Positions 16,238 through 26,285 are shown, counted from the first letter of the stretch. The stretch is 38,435 nucleotides of DNA from CAYLGY01 sp964383325 (GCA_964383325.1 CAYLGY010000012.1:1-38435), one strand, 5' to 3'. Numbers and translations are program-made. The notes: generated by a model from the letters alone, not told the origin.

Positions 16238-17377
16238 TCAGCAGCCGAAAATATCGTTCCAGAATACGAACAGCATGAAGGCCAGTACGGCAAACAGGCC
16301 GATTCGGTAGGCGATTTCCACAATCTGTTCCGAGGGCTTGCGGCGCGCAATCGCCTCATAAACATAAAAAAGCAGGTGCCCCCCATCGAGCGGCGGGATG
16401 GGCAGGAGATTGAGAATGCCGATTCCCGCCGAGAGCAATGCGGTCAGTTGCACCAGCCAGACGATGCCGAGGGCCGCTGCCCTGCCCGCCATGTCTGCGA
16501 TCTTCACCGGTCCGCCGAGCTGGCATCTGTCTTCCCGTCCCGCAGCGAATCGCTGCAGGAACTGGCCAGTGCGGGCGATGATGAAGACTGTCTCGCGAAT
16601 CGCCTCCCCTGCCGCCTCGACCGGCGTATATTCGATCACGCGTGGCTGGCCTAGCGCCTCGTCGGTCTGCACGCCGATAATGCCGACCGTGTAGGAATTG
16701 CCGAGCTGGTCGGTCTGCTCCCTCGCTGCGGGGGTCGCAATCAGTTCGATCAGACTGCCCTCGCGCTCGATCGTGAAGCGGATCGGGTCGCCCGCCCGCG
16801 GCGAGACATAGCGCTGCACGTCGCCGAACGTGACAATGGGAGTGCCGTCCAGCGCCACGAATCGGTCACCAGGCTGGAAGCCGGCGGCAGCGGCCGGGCT
16901 TTCCGGCTGCACGGCGGCAACGATCGGCTCCATCACCATCCGCCCATGGAGTGCGAAGAGAACCGCGAATACGACCGCCGTAAGCACGAAATTTGCCAGC
17001 GGTCCGGCGGCGACGGTCGCAGCCCGCTTCCAGACGGGTTGGAGATGGAAGGCGCGGCGGCGCTCTTCCTCGTCCAGCTCCTGGTCCGCAACCCCTTCGG
17101 GAGAACTGGTTACGGACATGTCGCCGGTGAACTTGACATAGCCGCCAAGCGGGATGGCCGAGAGCTTCCAGCGCGTTCCGTGCCGGTCGGTGAAGCCGGC
17201 CAGTTCGGGGCCGAAGCCTACGGAAAATGCCGTTACGCCGATGCCGCAGGCGCGCCCGACCAGATAATGGCCCATTTCGTGCACGAAGACGACCACGGTC
17301 AGGACGACCAGGAATGGCAGGATCGTGCCGATCAGCAGACTGTCGCCACCGAACAGGCCGGCAAGGATTTCAGGCAC
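16238..17377 (-). CDS. rseP: RIP metalloprotease RseP (site-2 protease)
   Basis: Intramembrane zinc protease that cleaves transmembrane anti-sigma factors and signal-peptide remnants. The product is 379 residues. The zinc motif HEMGH is at residues 33-37 in the first membrane helix. A PDZ domain spans roughly 150-225 (one, as in shorter family members). The third zinc ligand region NLLPIPPLDGGHL is near residue 325, followed by the last membrane segment. cdsA lies directly upstream with a 41-base gap, the space where dxr is commonly found in related genomes. A 205-base AT-rich gap separates it from bamA. Confidence 0.96.
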   Translation of the reverse strand: MPEILAGLFGGDSLLIGTILPFLVVLTVVVFVHEMGHYLVGRACGIGVTAFSVGFGPELAGFTDRHGTRWKLSAIPLGGYVKFTGDMSVTSSPEGVADQELDEEERRRAFHLQPVWKRAATVAAGPLANFVLTAVVFAVLFALHGRMVMEPIVAAVQPESPAAAAGFQPGDRFVALDGTPIVTFGDVQRYVSPRAGDPIRFTIEREGSLIELIATPAAREQTDQLGNSYTVGIIGVQTDEALGQPRVIEYTPVEAAGEAIRETVFIIARTGQFLQRFAAGREDRCQLGGPVKIADMAGRAAALGIVWLVQLTALLSAGIGILNLLPIPPLDGGHLLFYVYEAIARRKPSEQIVEIAYRIGLFAVLAFMLFVFWNDIFGC

Positions 17378-17418
17378 TCGCGCACCTCCGAAGGGTTGTC
17401 TCGCTCTCGATCCGCTCT

Positions 17419-18225
17419 CTAGCCATGCGCAATTCCGGGATGCAGGCCAAGCATTGCAAGAATGAGAAGCGCCACCGCCGCGAATGCCAGCCCGTCAACC
17501 CGGTCCATCGCCCCGCCATGCCCGGGAATGAGCTGGCTGGAATCCTTGACGCCTGCCTGTCGCTTGATCGAGGATTCAAAAAGGTCGCCAAGCTGCGCCG
17601 CCAACGAGATTAAGAGGGCCGCCACGAGGATTGATGCCGAAAAACTGCCGGCCGACGCCGTCAGCAACATGCCGGCGAGAATGCCCGCGGCCAGCCCGCC
17701 TGCCGCCCCGGACCAGGTCTTGCCGGGCGAGATTGCCGGCGCGAGCTTCGGCCCACCGAGCTTGCGCCCGACGAAATAGGCGCCGATATCCGTCGCCCAT
17801 ACCACCGCATACAGAAAGAGCACCGCCACCAGACCAGTCTGACTTTCGCCCCGCAGCACCACCATCGCGTAGGCAGGCAGAAAGGCGTAGGCGAAGCCCT
17901 GAGCGACGTTGAACCCCTGCCGGCGCGTTTCGGCAACGATCGCACCGATCGCGCCGGCTACCAGCGCGGCGATCAGGCTGGCCAGCGGTCCGGCGCCAAG
18001 CAGCAGGACGACGATTGCCGCTCCAAAGGCTACGAGAACCGGAGCGCGTACCGACTGAAGATCGCCTTGCGCCATTGTCAGCCATTCGAGAAAGACGATC
18101 GCGGCGACCAGGCAAACCACCAGGCGGAAGATCGGCCCACCGAGCCAGGTCGCCAGAAGGACCGCCCCCGCAAGAACCAGCGCGGAAACCACACGCTGCT
18201 GCAGATTTGTCAGGCCTGCCGTCAT
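17419..18225 (-). CDS. cdsA: phosphatidate cytidylyltransferase (CDP-diacylglycerol synthase)
   Basis: Inner-membrane enzyme making CDP-diacylglycerol from phosphatidate and CTP, the branch point to all phospholipids. The product is 268 residues with about seven to eight hydrophobic helices. The complete CDP-DAG synthase signature is at residues 218-244 (SSIKRQAGVKD, then IPGHGGAMDRVD). The start ATG 18225-18223 shares a base with the uppS stop (TGATG), implying coupling. The longer frame upstream runs inside uppS and is not membrane-like. Confidence 0.96.
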   Translation of the reverse strand: MTAGLTNLQQRVVSALVLAGAVLLATWLGGPIFRLVVCLVAAIVFLEWLTMAQGDLQSVRAPVLVAFGAAIVVLLLGAGPLASLIAALVAGAIGAIVAETRRQGFNVAQGFAYAFLPAYAMVVLRGESQTGLVAVLFLYAVVWATDIGAYFVGRKLGGPKLAPAISPGKTWSGAAGGLAAGILAGMLLTASAGSFSASILVAALLISLAAQLGDLFESSIKRQAGVKDSSQLIPGHGGAMDRVDGLAFAAVALLILAMLGLHPGIAHG

Positions 18226-18944
18226 CAGTTCGCCACGGCCTGCGCGGTCAATCCGCCGAATCGGCGGTCGCGCTGTCCGAAGGCGTCCAGCGCCGTGAGG
18301 AAGTGTTCCCGGGTAAAATCCGGCCAATAGCAGGGAACAAAGACGAATTCGCTATAGGCAGCCTGCCATAGCAGGAAATTCGACAGGCGCTGTTCGCCGC
18401 TGGTGCGGATGATCAGTTCCGGATCCGGCAGGCATGCCGTATCGAGCGCGCCCTCGACATGGCTCGCATCGATTTCGGAGGGCAGCAATTCGCCGCTGGC
18501 CACCTGTTCGGCGATGCGCTGCATGGCACGGACCATCTCGTCGCGGCCGCCATAATTGAAGGCTATGGTCAGGTTGGTCCCCCGATTGCGCAAGGTGAGT
18601 TGCTCTGCCTCGTTCAGCAGGTTCAGGATTTCCGGCTCCAGGTCGTCGCGGCGGCCGATCACGCGGATGCGAACGCCATTCTCGTGCAGTTCCGCCAGGT
18701 CCCGGCGGATGAACAGCCGCAGCAGGCCCATCAGATCATTGATCTCGGAACGCGGCCGAGACCAGTTTTCCGAAGAGAAGGCAAAGACGGTGAGATAGGA
18801 AAGGCCCAGCTCTCCTGCGACCCGCACAGCCTGCCGCAGCGCTTCGACTCCGGCCCGATGGCCCGCCGCACGCGGCAGCCCGCGTGACGTTGCCCACCGT
18901 CCATTCCCGTCCATGATGATCGCGACATGCGCCGGAACTGCCAT
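18225..18944 (-). CDS. uppS: undecaprenyl diphosphate synthase (cis-prenyltransferase)
   Basis: Adds isoprene units to farnesyl diphosphate to give the C55 lipid carrier for peptidoglycan and other envelope glycans. The product is 239 residues. The catalytic aspartate is Asp12 in HVAIIMDGNGRWA. Other family blocks are GHRAGVEALR, LTVFAFSSENWSRP and the C-terminal PELIIRTSGEQRLSNFLLWQAAYSEF. The start at 18944 has a good AGGAG. The open frame continues upstream through frr in another frame and is not coding there. Coupled to cdsA by a one-base overlap. Confidence 0.97.
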   Translation of the reverse strand: MAVPAHVAIIMDGNGRWATSRGLPRAAGHRAGVEALRQAVRVAGELGLSYLTVFAFSSENWSRPRSEINDLMGLLRLFIRRDLAELHENGVRIRVIGRRDDLEPEILNLLNEAEQLTLRNRGTNLTIAFNYGGRDEMVRAMQRIAEQVASGELLPSEIDASHVEGALDTACLPDPELIIRTSGEQRLSNFLLWQAAYSEFVFVPCYWPDFTREHFLTALDAFGQRDRRFGGLTAQAVAN

Positions 18945-18984
18945 AAGACTCCTCGCGACCCCCGCCCCCCGATAGCAGCCTGGT

Positions 18985-19545
18985 TCAGACCTGCATGATC
19001 TCCGCTTCCTTCTCCGCCAGAAGCCGGTCGATCTCGGCAATCCGCTCATCCGTGAGCTTCTGCACCCGCTCCGAGCCCTGGCGCATTTCGTCCTGGCTGA
19101 TCTCGCCGTCCTTCTCGGCCTTCTTGAGCCGGTCCATACCGTCGCGCCGGACATTGCGCACTGCGACACGGGCCTGCTCGGCATATTGATGCGCGATCCT
19201 GGCAAGTTCGCGGCGGCGCTCTTCATTCAGCTCCGGCACCGGAATGCGCAGGTTCTGCCCATCGACGATCGGATTGAAACCGAGATTGGCTTCCCGGATC
19301 GCCCGGTCCACAGCCTGTATCATGGAACGGTCCCACACCGATACCGAAATCATGCGCGGTTCGGGCACGGAGATCGTCGCCACCTGGTTGAGCGGCATCA
19401 GGCTGCCATATGCCTCGACCTGGATCGGATCGAGCACGCTGGAAGAGGCCCGGCCCGTGCGCAGGGATACCAGATCCGAGCGAAAGGCGGCGATCGCGCC
19501 CTCCATCCTGCGTTTCAGTTCCTTCTCATCCGTACCTGCGCTCAT
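18985..19545 (-). CDS. frr: ribosome recycling factor
   Basis: Splits the post-termination ribosome together with EF-G. The product is 186 residues, the standard length. Recognised by LRTGRASSSVLDPIQVEAYGS near residues 28-48, the three-helix bundle and KLTDERIAEIDRLLAEKEAEIMQV at the end. The chosen start at 19545 (MSAGTDEKEL) has GGAG eight bases upstream; an in-frame start 14 codons earlier would overlap the end of pyrH and is less likely. It lies between pyrH (38-base gap) and uppS (40-base gap), the widely conserved order. Confidence 0.97.
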   Translation of the reverse strand: MSAGTDEKELKRRMEGAIAAFRSDLVSLRTGRASSSVLDPIQVEAYGSLMPLNQVATISVPEPRMISVSVWDRSMIQAVDRAIREANLGFNPIVDGQNLRIPVPELNEERRRELARIAHQYAEQARVAVRNVRRDGMDRLKKAEKDGEISQDEMRQGSERVQKLTDERIAEIDRLLAEKEAEIMQV

Positions 19546-19583
19546 TCTGCTCACTCCGTGGTGCTGGGGGACCTGGTTCGCCT

Positions 19584-20306
19584 TCACGAATCAGACACGA
19601 TCGTGCAGCGGCCACCGCCGGCCAGGATTGCGCCAAGCCCGCCCTTCTCCTGTATGGAATATACGATTATGGGAATGTTGTTCTCCCGTGCAAGCGCTAT
19701 CGCCGCCGTGTCCATTACTGCCAGCCCCCGGCTGATGACCTCGGCGTGGCTGATCCGATCGAAACGCGTTGCGGCCGGATCACGTTTCGGGTCGGCCGAA
19801 TAGACCCCATCGACGAGCGTCCCCTTGAACAGCGCATCGGCGCCCATCTCCGCGGCACGCAACGCGGCCGCCGAATCGGTAGTGAAATACGGGTTGCCGG
19901 TACCGCCGGCGAAGATGACCACCTTGCCCGCATCCATATAGGCGCTGGCCTTGCGTTGCGAGAAGCTCTCGCAGATTTCCGGCATTGCGATCGCCGACAG
20001 CACAACCGTCTCGACGCCGCACTTGCCCAGCGAAGTCCGCAGCGCCAGCGAGTTGATGACCGTCGCCAGCATGCCCATGTGGTCGCCGGTTACCCGGTCT
20101 CCGCCACGCGAGGCCACCGCGACGCCCCGGAAGATGTTGCCACCGCCGATGACCACGCCAACTTCGACTCCCAGGCTGCGCGCTTCCGCAATGTCTCCGG
20201 CAATGCGATCCGCAACCGAGACGTCAATGCCGAAACCCTGTTCGCCCATCAGAGCCTCGCCCGATGCTTTAAGTAGAATTCGCTTATAAACCGGACGCTT
20301 CGACAT
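19584..20306 (-). CDS. pyrH: UMP kinase
   Basis: Amino-acid-kinase-fold enzyme that phosphorylates UMP to UDP in pyrimidine synthesis. The product is 240 residues. Landmarks are RILLKASGEALMG near residue 9, VVIGGGNIFRG near 51, the DHMGMLATVINSLAL block, FAGGTGNPYFTTDSAAALRA near 132-151 and KGTLVDGVYSADPK near 160. The start at 20306 has an AGG eight bases upstream. A perfect hairpin lies in the 114-base gap after tsf. Confidence 0.97.
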   Translation of the reverse strand: MSKRPVYKRILLKASGEALMGEQGFGIDVSVADRIAGDIAEARSLGVEVGVVIGGGNIFRGVAVASRGGDRVTGDHMGMLATVINSLALRTSLGKCGVETVVLSAIAMPEICESFSQRKASAYMDAGKVVIFAGGTGNPYFTTDSAAALRAAEMGADALFKGTLVDGVYSADPKRDPAATRFDRISHAEVISRGLAVMDTAAIALARENNIPIIVYSIQEKGGLGAILAGGGRCTIVSDS

Positions 20307-20347
20307 GGAACCTCGCTTTTCCGCTGACCGGCCCCCGGATACAGGAA

Positions 20348-20373
20348 GGGCGCCGCATTGTCACGCGGCGCCC
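20348..20373 (-). terminator. hairpin between tsf and pyrH
   Basis: GGGCGCCGC (20348-20356) and GCGGCGCCC (20365-20373) form a perfect 9 bp stem with an 8-base loop. On the minus strand it is followed by TTCCTGTAT instead of a clean T-run. It could act as a partial terminator or a processing/stability structure that lowers pyrH expression relative to rpsB-tsf. Confidence 0.5.
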
Positions 20374-20420
20374 GCGAGGAAATTTGCCGTCATGGACAGG
20401 ATTGCGGTACTTGCAGGTGT

Positions 20421-21344
20421 CTATCCCTTCGCCGCTGCCGCGACCTCGGCGGCAAAATCCGCTTCGTCCCGCTCCACGCCCTCGCCGAGGGCAAAGCGGA
20501 CGAACCCAACGATCTTCGCCGGGGCACCGATGTCCTTTTCCGCCTGCTTCAGGGCCTCGCCGACCGTGACATCGGGATTGACGACGAAGGCCTGTTTCAG
20601 CAGCACGACCTCTTCGAAGAACTTGCGCAGGCGACCCTCGACCATCTTTTCGATGATGTTGTCCGGCTTGCCCGATTCGCGCGCCTGTTCCGTGAAGATC
20701 GCGCGCTCGCGCTCTACCGCCGCCGGATCGACTTCCTCGTCGGAAAGGGCGAGCGGACTGGTCGCAGCGACATGCATGGCAATCTGGCGGGCGATGGCAT
20801 TGGCCGCCGTCGCGTCGCCTGCTGTCTCCACGGCGACCAGGACGCCGATCTTGCCGAGCCCGTCCGCAACCTGGTTATGGACATAGGTTGCAACGCAGCC
20901 CTGGTTGACGGAAAGCTTCGCCGAGCGGCGGAAGGAGAGATTCTCGCCGATGGTTGCCACGGCCTCGCGAATCGTGTCGGCAACATTCTTGTCCGAGCCG
21001 GGATAGGCCGCATTGGCGACTGCCTGCGCAGTTCCGTCGGTCGCCAGCGCGACATTGGCCACATTGGTCACGATCTCCTGGAAGGCGGCATTGCGGGCGA
21101 CGAAGTCGGTTTCCGAGTTTACCTCGACCACGACCGCGCTGGTCGCATCCGCCGCGACGCCGATCAGTCCTTCGGCAGCCGTGCGCCCTGCCTTCTTGTC
21201 GGCCTTGGAAATGCCCTTGGCGCGCAGCCAGTCCACGGCAGCCTCGAGATCACCGCCCGTTTCCGTCAATGCCGCCTTGCAGTCCATCATGCCGGCGCCG
21301 GTCATGTCGCGAAGCTGTTTTACCAATGCTGCTGAAATGCTCAT
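20421..21344 (-). CDS. tsf: translation elongation factor Ts
   Basis: Nucleotide exchange factor for EF-Tu. The product is 307 residues from ATG 21344-21342 (MSISAALVKQLRDMTGAGMMDCK). The N-terminal UBA-like domain is followed by SETDFVARNAAF near residues 77-88, the TDFV motif that contacts EF-Tu. The full-length core with both subdomains is present. The rpsB-tsf-pyrH-frr order is almost universal in bacteria. The 109-base gap from rpsB holds no clear signal. Confidence 0.97.
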   Translation of the reverse strand: MSISAALVKQLRDMTGAGMMDCKAALTETGGDLEAAVDWLRAKGISKADKKAGRTAAEGLIGVAADATSAVVVEVNSETDFVARNAAFQEIVTNVANVALATDGTAQAVANAAYPGSDKNVADTIREAVATIGENLSFRRSAKLSVNQGCVATYVHNQVADGLGKIGVLVAVETAGDATAANAIARQIAMHVAATSPLALSDEEVDPAAVERERAIFTEQARESGKPDNIIEKMVEGRLRKFFEEVVLLKQAFVVNPDVTVGEALKQAEKDIGAPAKIVGFVRFALGEGVERDEADFAAEVAAAAKG

Positions 21345-21453
21345 ATCCGCCTCTTGCAATCCTTAGAATGTCGATAAAGGGCGCAGCCGGTTTGCACCCC
21401 TGTTCTGATCCCGATCCAGTTACGGTCGCGGTACAAGCCGGACCGCATGCGGA

Positions 21454-22257
21454 TCAGGCTTCGGCTGTGCCCGGTTCGGCGGCTTCCGGCGATTCCGGCT
21501 CCGCATCGAGCAGGACCGGCTCTTCCGGCGCCTCGGCCGAAGCGCCGACATCCATGCCCAGCGCGCCCTGCTGCCGGGCGATGCCGTCGATCGCGGCACG
21601 CGAGACGAGATCGCAATACAGCGAAATTGCCCGGGCGGCGTCATCATTTCCCGGAATCGGATAGTCGACCACGTCCGGATCGCAATTGGAATCGACGATG
21701 GCGACGACAGGAATGCCGAGGCGCCGCGCTTCCTGAATGGCGATCGCCTCCTTGTTCGTATCGATGACAAACATCAGGTCGGGCGTCGAGCCCATGTCGC
21801 GAATTCCGCCCAGGGCACGCTCGAGCTTGGCGCGCTCGCGGTCCAGATTGAGGCGCTCCTTCTTCGTGAATCCCTCGACGTTTCCAGCGAGCATCTCATC
21901 GAGCTTGCGCAGCCGCGAGATCGAAAGCGAGATCGTCTTCCAGTTGGTCAGCATCCCGCCGAGCCAGCGCGAATTGACATAATACTGCGCCGAACGCTGC
22001 GCGGCGTCGGCGACGATCTCAGAGGCCTGTCGCTTGGTGCCGACAAAGAGCAGCCGCCCGCCGCCCGCCACCACGTCCGACACGGCCTGCAGGGCCTGGT
22101 GCAGCAGGGGCACGGTCTGGCTGAGATCGATGATATGGATATTGTTGCGCTCGCCGAAGATGTAGGGCGCCATTTTCGGGTTCCAGCGATGCGTCTGGTG
22201 GCCGAAATGCACGCCTGCCTCGAGAAGCTGGCGCATGGTGAATTCTGGCAGGGCCAT
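21454..22257 (-). CDS. rpsB: 30S ribosomal protein S2
   Basis: Small-subunit ribosomal protein that binds late at the platform. The product is 267 residues from ATG 22257-22255 (MALPEFTMRQLLEAGVHFGHQTHRWNPKM), with an AAGGAAAA ribosome-binding site. All core blocks are present (FVGTKRQASEIV, SRWLGGMLTNWKT, DTNKEAIAIQEARRLGIPVVAIVDSNCDP). About 30 residues at the C-terminus form an Ala/Glu/Pro-rich acidic tail beyond the usual end; such tails vary between alphaproteobacteria. A strong promoter lies 117 bases upstream. Confidence 0.98.
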   Translation of the reverse strand: MALPEFTMRQLLEAGVHFGHQTHRWNPKMAPYIFGERNNIHIIDLSQTVPLLHQALQAVSDVVAGGGRLLFVGTKRQASEIVADAAQRSAQYYVNSRWLGGMLTNWKTISLSISRLRKLDEMLAGNVEGFTKKERLNLDRERAKLERALGGIRDMGSTPDLMFVIDTNKEAIAIQEARRLGIPVVAIVDSNCDPDVVDYPIPGNDDAARAISLYCDLVSRAAIDGIARQQGALGMDVGASAEAPEEPVLLDAEPESPEAAEPGTAEA

Positions 22258-22296
22258 GTCGATTTTCCTTTCCGGTTGACCTCCACGGACCGCAAA

Positions 22297-22311
22297 GGCG
22301 GCAACGCCGCC
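22297..22311 (-). promoter_or_regulatory. hairpin in the rpsB leader
   Basis: GGCGGC (22297-22302) and GCCGCC (22306-22311) form a perfect 6 bp stem with a 3-base loop inside the roughly 110-base untranslated leader of rpsB. S2 autoregulation through its leader RNA is known in other proteobacteria; whether this hairpin serves that purpose is inference. Confidence 0.35.
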
Positions 22312-22373
22312 ACCGGGGGTGCCCGCCGGATTTCTCCCGACAGCTACCATGGCCCGTGTGTGGAATGTCCGCG

Positions 22374-22402
22374 CCTATAGACGTTGCGCGCCTGCAATGC
22401 AA
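22374..22402 (-). promoter_or_regulatory. rpsB promoter
   Basis: On the minus strand TTGCAT (22402-22397) and TATAGG (22379-22374) are separated by exactly 17 bases. Both hexamers are close to the sigma-70 consensus. It lies in the gap after the eipB stop codon and would drive the rpsB-tsf block. Confidence 0.65.
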
Positions 22403-22424
22403 GTGGCCCGATGGAGTGCCCCCT

Positions 22425-23243
22425 TCACGGCGCGCAATCGCCGGGCATTTCGAATAGGTCGAGATCGACCAGCGTTCCCTTCAGGGCGAAATCGCCATAA
22501 TCCATCACTAGGGACCGGGACACGCCATTGCCGTGCAGCCTGAAATCGACCCGGTATACCGGAATTTCCTCGCCGCGCTCTTCCGGCTCGGCGAAATAGG
22601 CCATCGAGACCGGCCAGTAATGGGAGCCTGCGAGCGCGCCAGCCGCCGCGGCGTCCGCATCTCCTGCCGAGGCCGTCGCGCGTCTGCCGATGACGATCGA
22701 AGTCGACAGCACCTCGTCGGCGGCGTCGGAAGCATCGAAGATTGTCGTTTCGTAAAAGGTCTCGCCCCGTTCGATGTGCTGCAGGAGGTCGATCATGTGG
22801 CGGGTCGGAAACAGTGCGGGACCCAGCTCGTGCCGCGCCGTTTCCGGCTTCACCATTTCGACCACGGTCCGGCCGGCGTCGGAACTCGCATTGCCGCGGA
22901 TTTCCTGATCGAGCTGGCCGTCGACATAGGAACGCGTGGAAAAGGTGAAGGCGCTCCCCTTTCCGTCTTCCCAGGTCGTGGTGCGCTGGTCGGTAAGCTG
23001 GGTAGCCTCGTCCGACCGCACTTCGGTGACGAAGCGGAACTTCACCGTATAGCCTTCGCAGGGCGAGCCGCCGAATTCATAGACCATGCGCCCGTTGATC
23101 CCGTGAATCCCCGAACGGTCCGTGGCGCTTTCGAGTGCAATGTCGTATACCGCCCGATGCGGGGCAAGCAGATCGGCCCCGTGCGCGGGCAGGCTTCCGG
23201 CGAGGGCACCGACCAGGACAAGGGAACAGGCATCCAGCTTCAT
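22425..23243 (-). CDS. eipB: EipB-family cell-envelope integrity protein (DUF1849)
   Basis: Periplasmic beta-spiral protein; in Brucella, EipB is needed for envelope integrity and acts with a TPR protein. The product is 272 residues. A signal peptide (residues 1-22, cleavage after AHG-A or so) is followed by LLAPHRAVYDIALESATDRSGI and GRMVYEFGGSPCEGYTV, the family's most conserved stretch. Two cysteines, Cys62 and Cys270 (PGDCAP), match the pair known to form a disulfide in the family. It is upstream of and co-directional with rpsB, and divergent from ridA. The ribosome-binding site is weak. Confidence 0.87.
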   Translation of the reverse strand: MKLDACSLVLVGALAGSLPAHGADLLAPHRAVYDIALESATDRSGIHGINGRMVYEFGGSPCEGYTVKFRFVTEVRSDEATQLTDQRTTTWEDGKGSAFTFSTRSYVDGQLDQEIRGNASSDAGRTVVEMVKPETARHELGPALFPTRHMIDLLQHIERGETFYETTIFDASDAADEVLSTSIVIGRRATASAGDADAAAAGALAGSHYWPVSMAYFAEPEERGEEIPVYRVDFRLHGNGVSRSLVMDYGDFALKGTLVDLDLFEMPGDCAP

Positions 23244-23363
23244 TGTACCATTTCCCGCAAGGTCATCTTCCGCTATCCGGGATCATGCGCGACCGGAAGA
23301 TGATTCCGGCCCGTCCGTGAGAGCATACCGTCACAAACAGCAGCGACTAGCAAGGAAAATGCA

Positions 23364-23831
23364 ATGACTGGAACGATCGATCAGCGCCTCGCCGAACTCG
23401 GCATCACGATTCCCGACGCCGTGCCTCCGGCAGCGGCCTATGTGCCTTACCGGACCAGCGGGTCGCTCGTCTACACGTCCGGGCAATTGCCCCTGGTTGA
23501 CGGCAAGCTGGCGGAAACCGGCCTTCTCGGCGCCGGGATCGATGTGGAACGCGGCAAGGAGATCGCGCGGCTCTGCGCCATCAACGTGCTCGCCCAGGCG
23601 CGGCACGCCACGGGCGGAGACCTCGAAAGGATTGCGGGCATCGTCAAGCTTACCGTCTTCGTCGCCTCGGCGCCCGGCTTCACCGACCAGCATCTGGTCG
23701 CCAACGGGGCCTCGCAATTGTTCATCGACATTTTCGGCGAGCGTGGCCAGCATGCCCGCTCGGCAGTGGGCATGGCCTCGCTGCCGCTGAATGCGCCGGT
23801 CGAGGTCGAAGCCATTCTCGAACTTGCCTGA
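23364..23831 (+). CDS. RidA/YjgF family enamine-imine deaminase-like protein
   Basis: Trimeric family whose characterised members hydrolyse reactive 2-aminoacrylate-type imines. The product is 155 residues. The arginine that binds the substrate carboxylate is Arg132 in QHARSAVGMASLPLNAPVEVEAI, with Glu149 at the position of the conserved glutamate, so the active site looks intact. VYTSGQLPLVDG near residue 37 is the other family mark. It opens an operon with a phosphodiesterase gene whose ATG overlaps its TGA (TGATG). The subgroup and true substrate are not decided by sequence. Confidence 0.9.
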   Translation: MTGTIDQRLAELGITIPDAVPPAAAYVPYRTSGSLVYTSGQLPLVDGKLAETGLLGAGIDVERGKEIARLCAINVLAQARHATGGDLERIAGIVKLTVFVASAPGFTDQHLVANGASQLFIDIFGERGQHARSAVGMASLPLNAPVEVEAILELA

Positions 23832-24571
23832 TGTCTTCCGGAGATTCCGGGCTCGATTGGCTAACCGAGCGACCGATCGCGCATCGCGGCCTGCATGATC
23901 TCAATCGCGAATGCTGGGAGAACACGCTCCCGGCATTCGAGCGCGCCTGCCGGAAGGGCTATGCGATCGAGTGCGACGTCACCATTTCCGCCGATGGCGT
24001 TCCCGTCGTCATCCACGACACCAATCTCGTCCGGCTTACCGGGAAATATGGCTGGACCTATCGCCATTCGGCAAGAACCCTGCGCTCGATGCGGATCGGG
24101 CGAACCCGCGACCACATCCCGTTGCTGCGGGACCTGCTTGACCTGGTCGACGGCAAGGTGCCGCTGCTCATCGAGCTGAAATCGGCGCGGCGCTTCGACG
24201 GTCCGCTGGTCGAGGCCGTGGCGCATGCGCTGGCGGACTATCCAGGCAAGGCGGCGATCATGACCTTCGACCATCATCTGATTCGCCGATTTCCGACTGA
24301 TGCCGGCGAAACGCCGACCGGGATCACGGCCGAAGGGCTGGACGATCGCGCCATGGAAGCGCATTTCTCCATGCTTGCCTATGGAGTTGGCTTCGTTTCC
24401 TACCGTGTCGGCGCCTTGCAGAACCGCTTTGTCCGTTTCATGCGCGACCGCCTGTCCGCACCCCTCCTCACCTGGACCGTCCGCGATCCGGAAACTGCGG
24501 AACTTGCCCGCAGCCAGGGCGCCCAGATCACGTTCGAGGGCTTCGAGCCGCCCCTCGCGGCCTTGCCCTGA
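23831..24571 (+). CDS. glycerophosphodiester phosphodiesterase
   Basis: GDPD TIM-barrel enzyme that releases glycerol-3-phosphate from deacylated phospholipids. The product is 246 residues. The catalytic signature is complete: His18-Arg19 (IAHRGLHD), Glu48 and Asp50 (IECDV), the HD pair His62-Asp63 (VVIHDTNL), and a metal-binding glutamate in LLIELKS near residue 115. No signal peptide is present, so it is cytoplasmic. It overlaps ridA by one base and precedes the acyltransferase gene by 25 bases. Confidence 0.92.
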   Translation: MSSGDSGLDWLTERPIAHRGLHDLNRECWENTLPAFERACRKGYAIECDVTISADGVPVVIHDTNLVRLTGKYGWTYRHSARTLRSMRIGRTRDHIPLLRDLLDLVDGKVPLLIELKSARRFDGPLVEAVAHALADYPGKAAIMTFDHHLIRRFPTDAGETPTGITAEGLDDRAMEAHFSMLAYGVGFVSYRVGALQNRFVRFMRDRLSAPLLTWTVRDPETAELARSQGAQITFEGFEPPLAALP

Positions 24572-24596
24572 CACAAAGCGCTGCTATGGCTGGCCC

Positions 24597-25825
<1,229 letters not shown>

Positions 25826-25829
<4 letters not shown>

Positions 25830-26257
25830 CCACAGCCTACGATACGGACAATGTCTTTGCGAAGATTTTGCGCGGCGAGCTTCCCGCCCACAGGATCCAC
25901 GAGGATGACGAGACGCTTGCCTTCATGGACATCATGCCCCGCGGCCCCGGCCACGCGCTGGTGATCCCGAAGCGGCCGGCACGCAACCTGCTCGACGCCG
26001 ATCCGGACAGCCTGGCCGCGGTCATTGCCGTGACGCAGAAAGTGGCGCGTGCTGCGGTGAAGGCCTTTGCAGCCGATGGGGTCACCGTTCACCAGTTCAA
26101 CGAATCGGCAGGCGGTCAGGTAATCTTTCACCTGCATTTCCACGTAATCCCCCGGTTCGAAGGCATTGCCCTGAAACCGCATTCCGGCCAGATGGAGCAG
26201 GCGGAAATCCTGGCTGACCATGCCGAGAAGTTGCGCCAGGCGCTCCAGGGCGCCTGA
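25826..26257 (+). CDS. HIT family protein (HinT-like)
   Basis: Nucleotide hydrolase/transferase of the histidine-triad superfamily, probably acting on AMP-phosphoramidate-type substrates. The product is 143 residues from ATG 25826. The triad His102-x-His104-x-His106 is intact (FHLHFHVIPR). Upstream are FAKILRGELPAHRIHEDD near residue 11, the conserved IMPRGPGHALVIPK near 36 and HQFNESAGGQVIFH. Translationally coupled to the acyltransferase and last in the four-gene operon. An inverted repeat overlaps its last codons but has no T-run. It faces the L,D-transpeptidase gene with a 28-base gap. Confidence 0.93.
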
Positions 26258-26285
26258 TGCGGCCTCGAACCGTTCCAGGAAGGCG

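Noticed and set aside
26237..26256. Inverted repeat CAGGCGC/GCGCCTG at the end of the HIT gene.
   Set aside because: It lies in coding sequence and lacks a T-run on either strand; too weak to call as a terminator.
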